Shown piece by piece: positions 57,792 to 64,000 of a stretch of DNA of 64,000 bases; within the stretch, counting starts at the first letter, position 1; the number at the start of each line of letters is the position of its first letter. The position numbers and the translations under genes were made by a program. Under the pieces are notes generated by a model. That model worked only from the letters and a program-made list of their open reading frames with translations, did no database searches and was not told the origin of the DNA. Source of the DNA: Arthrobacter sp. TPD3018 (lineage in GTDB: Bacteria; Pseudomonadota; Alphaproteobacteria; Sphingomonadales; Sphingomonadaceae); assembly GCA_003075315.1 (NCBI GenBank), contig QDFQ01000006.1, forward strand, positions 1-64,000, given 5' to 3'.

Positions 57792-58412
57792 TCATATCGC
57801 GGCCGGCCATCGATCGAGTGCCATTTTGGCGATGGAGAGCAGTTCGTTGATCGTAGCGCCGTCGCGCGCCTGAACGGACATGCCTTCCATGACCGTATTG
57901 ATGAATTTGCCTAGCACGGCCGGATCGGTGTTGGCCGCAAGCTCGCCCTGCGCGGCGCCGCGTTGCAGACGCTCGATCAGGAGAGCCTCCGCCGCGATAC
58001 GCTTGTCGCGCAGCAGGCATTCGATGGCGGCGGACGCCGGCGAAACGGCTGCCGCTGCCGAATACATGAAGCAGCCGGCCGGCGTTCCAGGTTCCGAGAA
58101 TGATGACGCCGCTCGTTCCAGCAGGCCTTTGACGGCCTCGTAGGTGGACAACGCCGGATCGTTGATGGGTGAATAGAGGTGGACGCTGAACGTCGCGGCG
58201 TAGCGCTCGATCACCGCCGCAAACAGCCCCGCCTTGTTGTCAAACGCTGCATAGAGACTGGCAGCGGCGACGCCAGTCTCCGCCACCAGATCGGCCATCG
58301 ATGTCGCCTCGTAGCCGCGCTGCCAGAACAGCCGCACCGCCTTGTCGAGCGCAGCGTCAGTGTCGAACACACGAGGGCGACCTGCGCGGCGACGGGCTTT
58401 CGTCTCTGTCAT
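57792..58412 (-). CDS. TetR-family transcriptional regulator
   Basis: 206 residues. HTH region: 'GRPRVFDTDAALDKAVRLFWQRGYEATSMADLVAETGVAAASLYAAFDNKAGLFAAVIERY'. The C-terminal domain (AGCFMYSAAAAVSPASAAIECLLRDKR) resembles the AcuR/NemR-like subgroup, which often responds to electrophiles or unsaturated acids. Divergent from the quinone-oxidoreductase-type gene at 58509; two GAACGATC repeats lie between. It probably represses that gene and the truncated aldo/keto reductase. Confidence 0.9.
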   Translation of the reverse strand: MTETKARRRAGRPRVFDTDAALDKAVRLFWQRGYEATSMADLVAETGVAAASLYAAFDNKAGLFAAVIERYAATFSVHLYSPINDPALSTYEAVKGLLERAASSFSEPGTPAGCFMYSAAAAVSPASAAIECLLRDKRIAAEALLIERLQRGAAQGELAANTDPAVLGKFINTVMEGMSVQARDGATINELLSIAKMALDRWPAAI

Positions 58413-58429
58413 CTTTCGTGCACGATATG

Positions 58430-58485
58430 GAACGATCGATAAATAATATCTTGAAACGGGTGGTCCGTCTCCTTACAGAACGATC
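58430..58485. promoter_or_regulatory. Direct repeats GAACGATC in the tetR/oxidoreductase gap
   Basis: GAACGATC occurs at 58430-58437 and 58478-58485, 48 bases apart in the 96-base divergent gap, with ACGG-GTGGT-CCGT in between. They are candidate TetR sites; the sequence lacks a long perfect palindrome. Confidence 0.4.
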
Positions 58486-58508
58486 ATTCAATAATCAAGG
58501 ATTTTACA

Positions 58509-59498
58509 ATGAGCCGCATCGTCCGCATCCACGAATATGGCGACGCCAGCGTCCTCAGGATTGAAGATGTGGCAGTCCCCGCGCCCGCGGCCGACGAAGT
58601 GCAGATCGCGGTGAAGGCGATAGGCATAAACCGCGCCGAGGTGATGTTCCGCAACCATGCCTACCTTCAGGAAGCCGAGTTCCCGAGCCGCCTTGGCTAT
58701 GAGGCTGCCGGCACTGTCGTTACGGTCGGCGCGGACGTGACCGGGTTTGCGGAAGGCGAAGCCGTCAGCGTCATCCCCCCGCTCGATATCGCGCGCTGGG
58801 GCACTTATGGCGAGGTCGCCAACGTGCCCGCCCGCCTCGTCGTCAAGCATCCGGTGGCGCTGACGTTCGAGGAAGCGGCGGCCGTGTGGATGCAGTATGT
58901 CACCGCCTGGGGTGCGCTGGTGGAGCAGGCGAAACTCGGCGAGGGCGATTTCGTCATCGTCACTGCTGCCTCCAGCAGCGTCGGCCTTGCTGCCTTCCAG
59001 ATTGCGCGGATGGTCGGCGCGACGGTAATCGCGACGACGCGTACCGGCGCCAAGCGCCAGGCCCTGATCGATGCCGGTGCACATCATGTCGTCGCGACCG
59101 GGGAAGAGGATCTGGTAGCGAGGGTGATGGAGATAACCGATGGTCAGGGTGCGCGCGTGGTGCTCGATCCGGTCGGAGGCCCGTCGTTCGAGCCGCTGAC
59201 CGAGAGCATGGCACGCGGCGGCATCCTGCTCGAATATGGCGCGCTCAGCGGCGAACCGACGCCGTTCCCGTTGTTCTCCGTGCTGGGCAAGAGTCTCACG
59301 CTCAAGGGGTATCTCTACAGCGAGATCGTCTCGGACGATGCCGCCCTCGATCGCGCCAAGGCGTTCATCGTGGCGGGTCTGGAATCGGGCGCGCTCAAGC
59401 CGCGGATCGCGCGCACTTTCCCGCTCGACGCGATCCAGGACGCTCACCGCTTCCTCGAATCGAACGACCAGGTCGGCAAGGTCGTCGTTACGGTCTGA
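58509..59498 (+). CDS. Zinc-type alcohol dehydrogenase/quinone oxidoreductase (MDR family)
   Basis: 329 residues. 'GINRAEVMFRNHAYLQEAEFPSRLGYEAAGTVVTVGADV' and the NADPH fold 'VIVTAASSSVGLAAFQIARMVGATVIATTRTGAKRQALIDAGAHHVVAT' define the QOR-like medium-chain group; the zinc Cys/His ligands of true alcohol dehydrogenases are absent. Reduces quinones or reactive enones with NADPH. Under the divergent TetR regulator. Followed by the formaldehyde dehydrogenase gene 100 bases downstream. Confidence 0.88.
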   Translation: MSRIVRIHEYGDASVLRIEDVAVPAPAADEVQIAVKAIGINRAEVMFRNHAYLQEAEFPSRLGYEAAGTVVTVGADVTGFAEGEAVSVIPPLDIARWGTYGEVANVPARLVVKHPVALTFEEAAAVWMQYVTAWGALVEQAKLGEGDFVIVTAASSSVGLAAFQIARMVGATVIATTRTGAKRQALIDAGAHHVVATGEEDLVARVMEITDGQGARVVLDPVGGPSFEPLTESMARGGILLEYGALSGEPTPFPLFSVLGKSLTLKGYLYSEIVSDDAALDRAKAFIVAGLESGALKPRIARTFPLDAIQDAHRFLESNDQVGKVVVTV

Positions 59499-59548
59499 CC
59501 TGCATACCGGGGGGAGTGAGCGATCGCTCCCCCACGAATTTGCGCTGA

Positions 59549-60709
<1,161 letters not shown>

Positions 60710-60714
60710 CCCGC

Positions 60715-60786
60715 CGATCCGAAGCGGCGCGAGGCGCTCGGATCGACAACTCGGCCGTCATCATGGCCCGACCCCGGCCATGATGA
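60715..60786 (+). terminator. Two consecutive hairpins after frmA
   Basis: First stem: CGATCCGAAGCG with CGCTCGGATCG (60715-60745), one bulge. Second: TCATCATGGCC and GGCCATGATGA, eleven perfect pairs around CGACCCC (60758-60786). No T-run, but their position right after the stop suggests termination or mRNA protection. From 60787 to 61103 no gene is recognised. Confidence 0.5.
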
Positions 60787-61103
60787 AGCGCGCTCTGGCA
60801 AATGGGCAACGCGTCGCGATGCGGTAACAAGCGCCGAAGTACGGTCGTTACATGCCGATAGCGGCACGGACCAGGGCCGCCCAGCCCAGGCGCTTACCAG
60901 CGGAGTGTGTGTGGCCTCGTCGCGCGACCCAACAGGGAAAATGGTTTTATCGTAACCTTTGTCCACTGCTGGAAAAATACTTCAAAGGTGCCGAATATCG
61001 GGCCAGCCTGACCTTTGGATGTATTGAGTCGGAAAAGCATTCATCTGTTCCCCGACTGTGATGAACCACGGGCCGCACGGGCGGATAGGGCAGGAAGACT
61101 GAA

Positions 61104-61367
61104 TTGAAGAGCAAGGATATTCACGCGACGACGCCGGCCACCGATCATGGGCATACGGGGCTGCCCGCTTGCGTGCAGGTTCGCGGCGCGCGCCAGAATA
61201 ACCTCAAAAATATTGACGTCGATGTACCGCGCGACGCCTTCGTGGTGTTCACCGGCATATCGGGCTCGGGCAAGTCATCGCTCGCGTTCGGCACCCTCCC
61301 GCGAACGAATGGTGCCGTCACGTCGCGACCCATCAACGGCGCCTTATCGTTAAATTCAGAGATATGA
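61104..61367 (+). pseudogene. uvrA: Truncated UvrA-like ATPase, N-terminal fragment
   Basis: TTG 61104 with AGGAAG upstream opens a frame whose residues about 22-66 ([43 protein letters not shown]) are the UvrA N-terminus with Walker A GSGKSS. UvrA normally continues 'LYAEAQRRY' for about 800 more residues; here the match stops at 61304 and an unrelated 21-residue tail ends at 61367. The gene was cut by a recombination or insertion. It is of the short 'UvrA-like drug resistance' type or ordinary UvrA; too little remains to decide. Confidence 0.75.
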
Positions 61368-61382
61368 TAAGTGCAGAAGACA

Positions 61383-61408
61383 AGGTCATCCACTATTGCG
61401 GATGACCT
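61383..61408. terminator. Perfect hairpin after the uvrA fragment
   Basis: AGGTCATCC-ACTATTGC-GGATGACCT, nine perfect pairs. It may be the end of the mobile DNA that truncated uvrA or a terminator; no T-tract. Confidence 0.45.
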
Positions 61409-61515
61409 GCCATATTCATCTATTCATTTCCCGATACGGCCGGGCCACCCATTCCGGATAGAAACACGAACCTTACCCTGTAGTCAGACAGCAGCTTAGG
61501 GTGCCGACCGCTCGG

Positions 61516-61809
61516 CTATTTCGCGGCCAGCAGGGTGAACTTGTGAATTTGCGGCGGTTCAGAAAAAAGTTCTTCTGCCTTGTCCATCAGTGCGGCGGCA
61601 ACCTTGCCGTCGAGATGGGCTTGCCGATCCTCCTCTGTGTCGAACGTATCGAAGATCGCGTACGCACCGGGACCTTCCTCGATCGCATACCAGGTCAGAG
61701 TGCCCGCCTCAGCTTGAACGAGCGGCAATGCCGAGGTCAGGAAATTGGCGACATCACGCTCTTTTCCGGGCTTGGCCTTCAGTGGTACATACAGGGCAAG
61801 TTTGGGCAT
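61516..61809 (-). CDS. Antibiotic biosynthesis monooxygenase-fold protein (YgiN-like)
   Basis: 97 residues. 'LALYVPLKAKPGKERDVANFLTSALPLVQAEAGTLTWYAIEEGPGAYAIFDTFDTEEDRQAHLDGKVAAALMDKAEELF' is an ABM-domain ferredoxin-like barrel. Members act as quinol monooxygenases or similar cofactor-free oxygenases. The final gene of a minus-strand group DJ-1, ABM, small ORF, SDR, ABM that looks like an electrophile or quinone stress set. Confidence 0.88.
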   Translation of the reverse strand: MPKLALYVPLKAKPGKERDVANFLTSALPLVQAEAGTLTWYAIEEGPGAYAIFDTFDTEEDRQAHLDGKVAAALMDKAEELFSEPPQIHKFTLLAAK

Positions 61810-61920
61810 AAATGACTCCTCAAGTGAAACCGACAGTCATTATTCGGCAGAGTAACGGAAGAGCGGGCCGCTACGTTCCCCATGAGGCGGAGCAAACGCG
61901 GCCCCGCCTCCTCGTCGAAA

Positions 61921-62661
61921 TCAGAACTGCTGTGCGGTCGGCCGGATGACGATCGCGTTGACGTCGACGTCATCAGGTTGTTCGACAGCGAACGCGATAG
62001 CACGCGCCACCGATGCCGCCGGGATGGCCTGCTTGTAGAAGTCCAGCACCGTCTCAGCAGCCGTACCCGACGTCGTGAACTTCAGGTCGCTCTCGACGGC
62101 TCCGGGCTCGATCGACGTGACGCGGACCTTCTCGCCCACCTCCTGGCGAAGACCTTCGCTGATCGCGCTGACGGCGAACTTGGTGCCGGAATAGACCGTG
62201 CCGCCCGGGGCGAAGACCTTGATGCCGGCGACCGAACTCAGGTTGATGATGTGGCCGCTGCCCTGCTCCAGGAAGCCGGGAAGAGCCGCGGCGATGCCGT
62301 AGAGCGTGCCCTTCAAATTGACGTCGATCATCTGGTCCCACTCGTCGGTGTTGACCTCGGCCATCGGACGGATCGGCATCAGACCGGCGTTGTTGATCAG
62401 TACGTCGAGACGGCCGAAGTCGGCGACGATCGCGGCGACGACGGTCTGGACCGCCGACTTGTCGGTGACGTCGAGCGCATAGGCGCGTGCCGTTCCGCCG
62501 TTCTCGGCGATCTGCGCGACGACCTCGTCGAGCTTGTCCTTGCGCCGTGCGGCGATGGCGACCTTCGCACCGCGTTCGGCGAGAAGACGCGCGGTCTCGG
62601 CGCCGATGCCGGTGCTCCCGCCGGTGATGAGAACAACCTTGCCTTCGATACCTTTGGTCAT
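61921..62661 (-). CDS. Short-chain dehydrogenase/reductase
   Basis: 246 residues. Cofactor site 'VVLITGGSTGIGAETARLLAERGAKVAIAARR' (TGxxxGIG; AARR points to NADP), 'VLINNAGLMP' and the catalytic 'INLSSVAGIKVFAPGGTVYSGTKFAVSAISEGLRQE' with Ser, Tyr and Lys. Classical SDR of about 245 residues. Substrate unknown; the neighbours suggest carbonyl or quinone detoxification. Confidence 0.92.
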   Translation of the reverse strand: MTKGIEGKVVLITGGSTGIGAETARLLAERGAKVAIAARRKDKLDEVVAQIAENGGTARAYALDVTDKSAVQTVVAAIVADFGRLDVLINNAGLMPIRPMAEVNTDEWDQMIDVNLKGTLYGIAAALPGFLEQGSGHIINLSSVAGIKVFAPGGTVYSGTKFAVSAISEGLRQEVGEKVRVTSIEPGAVESDLKFTTSGTAAETVLDFYKQAIPAASVARAIAFAVEQPDDVDVNAIVIRPTAQQF

Positions 62662-62679
62662 GACTGTGTTTCCTTCACT

Positions 62680-62856
62680 TCAGATGTTGATTTTTCGCTG
62701 CGTCGCGGCCCCGCGCCAGCGGTAGCCGCGTGGATGAACGAGGCCGATAAGGCCCGCGCGAAGCGCAGGTGCCAACAGGCCGATCATCCGCAGCTCCTCT
62801 ATGTAGAACGGTTGTGCCAGCAGCGCCGACCCCACCCATTCTTTAAGCTTGCCCAT
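62680..62856 (-). CDS. Small hypothetical protein
   Basis: 58 residues from ATG 62856, ten bases after the stop of the ABM gene at 62867. 'MGKLKEWVGSALLAQPFYIEELRMIGLLAPALRAGLIGLVHPRGYRWRGAATQRKINI' is written here in parts: an amphipathic start (GKLKEWVGSALLAQPFY), a hydrophobic middle (RMIGLLAPALRAGLIGLV) and a basic tail. I do not recognise it. It could be a short membrane-associated peptide or a remnant of a larger protein. Confidence 0.4.
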   Translation of the reverse strand: MGKLKEWVGSALLAQPFYIEELRMIGLLAPALRAGLIGLVHPRGYRWRGAATQRKINI

Positions 62857-62866
62857 GGCAGCACCC

Positions 62867-63163
62867 TTAGGTCGCGGAGACGGGGTTGAGGACAAACGTG
62901 GCGCGCTCGGCCAGATCGCCGATCTGAGAGAGGTAGTTTTGGAAGTGGGGCGTCGCGCGGTGGGCGGTAACCGCATCCGCGTCCGCGTACAGCTCGTCGA
63001 GGACGAAGCGGTTCGGATCGCTCTGGTCCTGCCAGAGATCGTAGCGCAAATTGCCCGGTTCGGCACGGCTTGGCTTTAGCATGGCGTCGAGCAGAGCGCG
63101 CAGGCGGTCGACGGTATCCGCACGGGCGGTTAGGACGGCGACGATCTTCACGTTGGCGGTCAT
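62867..63163 (-). CDS. Antibiotic biosynthesis monooxygenase-fold protein
   Basis: 98 residues from ATG 63163. 'VKIVAVLTARADTVDRLRALLDAMLKPSRAEPGNLRYDLWQDQSDPNRFVLDELYADADAVTAHRATPHFQNYL' is the ABM pattern, with the conserved His near the end of the second helix. It is distinct from the ABM at 61516, so the group contains two. Putative quinol monooxygenase; the reaction is not determined. Confidence 0.88.
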   Translation of the reverse strand: MTANVKIVAVLTARADTVDRLRALLDAMLKPSRAEPGNLRYDLWQDQSDPNRFVLDELYADADAVTAHRATPHFQNYLSQIGDLAERATFVLNPVSAT

Positions 63164-63234
63164 GGCACCATATCCTGTCCTGGTTATATCCGAAGCGGGG
63201 CGCATCCTGAGCGCCCCGCCCGTCATCCTGGTAC

Positions 63235-64000
63235 TCACGCAGCGGCGCGATCGAGGGCTTCGATCAAAGCGTCGGCCATGGCTTGGTCCGACGCCGGATT
63301 CTGACCCGTGATCAGCTCCCGGTCCACGACGACATTCGAAGCGAAGTTCTTGTCGGTGACAGAGACGTCGCCACCGGCCGACCGCAGCGCCTTTTCCATG
63401 TCGAAGAAGAGCTCGCCCTTCAGCACTTGCTCCTCAGCGATCTTCTCCTCGCTCGCCGAGAAGACGGTCATGCGGTAGCCTGAGTAGATCCAGTCTCGCG
63501 CCAGGTCGGCCGCCCCGGCGTCATCGCCTTCCTCCAGCGCCTTGCGGAAGGCCGGAGCATCGTCGAGCGTAGAAACAACGACCACCGGTCCGTGGCAGAG
63601 GAGCGCGGTCGGCTTGGCCGCCGCGTGGAAGTGACGGAGGATCGTGCCCGCATCGCGGTCCTGCATCAGATCGACGATGGGCGCGTGACCTCCCGGCACG
63701 AACACGCCAACGAAGCCGTCCAGACCCTCGTCGACGACCGATTTCAGCGTGCGGACGTCGTTCATGGCCGGGTGGCTGGCGAAGAAGTCCTTGGCGCGCT
63801 GGTATGCCGCCTCATCACCGCCAAAGTGGTCCTTCGTGTCGGAACCGGCATCGATGTGCGGCTTGGTCCCATTGGGCGTAGCGAGAACAATATCATAGCC
63901 GGCGTCGAGCAGTGCCAGCGCGGGGACTGCCGTTTCGTTGAGATACTGACCGACCGTTGCGGTACTGCCGCCACGCAGACCGAGCTGTGTCGCGTTCGAT
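63235..64000 (-). CDS. DJ-1/PfpI family protein (5' end outside window)
   Basis: At least 255 residues; the frame is open to base 64000. 'ALALLDAGYDIVLATPNGTKPHIDAGSDTKDHFGGDEAAYQRAKDFF' precedes 'GFVGVFVPGGHAPIVDLMQD' and the nucleophile elbow Cys in TALLCHGPVVVV, with the Glu-like partner upstream. The length and the 'SDTKDHFGGDEAAY' insert fit the larger DJ-1 subgroup near YDR533C/HchA glyoxalases. It may detoxify glyoxals or other electrophiles. First gene of the minus-strand group. Confidence 0.88.
   Translation of the reverse strand, partial: SNATQLGLRGGSTATVGQYLNETAVPALALLDAGYDIVLATPNGTKPHIDAGSDTKDHFGGDEAAYQRAKDFFASHPAMNDVRTLKSVVDEGLDGFVGVFVPGGHAPIVDLMQDRDAGTILRHFHAAAKPTALLCHGPVVVVSTLDDAPAFRKALEEGDDAGAADLARDWIYSGYRMTVFSASEEKIAEEQVLKGELFFDMEKALRSAGGDVSVTDKNFASNVVVDRELITGQNPASDQAMADALIEALDRAAA

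Noticed and set aside
60852..61061. 69-residue plus-strand frame between frmA and the uvrA fragment
   Set aside because: No SD, no similarity recognised, composition differs between its halves; likely chance.

Overview
The window reads as accessory DNA (a genomic island or large plasmid segment) from an alphaproteobacterium, most likely a sphingomonad (Sphingomonas, Sphingobium or Novosphingobium). Support: high GC, an IS21-type end typical of these hosts, an HWE-family histidine kinase, sphingomonad-like copper and czc clusters, alphaproteobacterial SOS (GTTC-N7-GTTC) and general-stress (GGAAC-N16-CGTT) sites, and plasmid-type modules (Fic/VbhA, DUF3768, RES/Xre). No rRNA, tRNA, CRISPR or replication/partition gene was seen.

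Layout. 1-662: right end of an IS21-family element inserted in a response-regulator gene. 689-4378: response regulator, HWE kinase and an L,D-transpeptidase. 4491-15768: a block of membrane and stress genes (AI-2E-type permease, YihY, APC-like permease, DUF389, MscS, SLC13/RCK permease, DUF2171, DUF305, CPA1 antiporter, DUF2254) with two general-stress promoter candidates. 15769-17068: decayed DNA, including a lipoprotein gene with a stop codon in its signal peptide. 17138-27467: a TetR gene divergent from a nine-gene operon of catalase-like protein, DyP-associated protein, DyP peroxidase, thioesterase, patatin lipoprotein, TolC, HlyD and two ABC-2 permeases. 27603-28154: serine recombinase.

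28193-38719 is a copper cluster: MerR/glutaredoxin-MauE, small Cys-rich proteins, DUF411, DUF305 proteins, PepSY, CopB, CopA, an ECF sigma factor with CnrX- and CnrY-like partners, CopC, CopD and a Csp-like protein. Six promoters in this cluster share TGAGGG-N16-CGTA(TC/GA) with exact spacing (one with a weaker -35), which suggests a regulon of the local ECF factor. 38826-41237 is an SOS module (umuD, umuC, SRAP peptidase). 41234-48466 is a MerR-controlled cation exporter plus czcCBA. 48501-52070 holds Fic/VbhA and plasmid-type hypothetical genes. 52143-55191 is arsRC-acr3-arsN2-arsH. 55797-57199 is a RES/Xre toxin-antitoxin pair.

57200-64000 holds gene fragments (aldo/keto reductase, uvrA), a TetR/quinone-oxidoreductase pair, glutathione-dependent formaldehyde dehydrogenase and an SDR/ABM-monooxygenase/DJ-1 electrophile-stress group. 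Overall the cargo serves metal (Cu, Zn/Cd/Co, As), oxidative and envelope stress.
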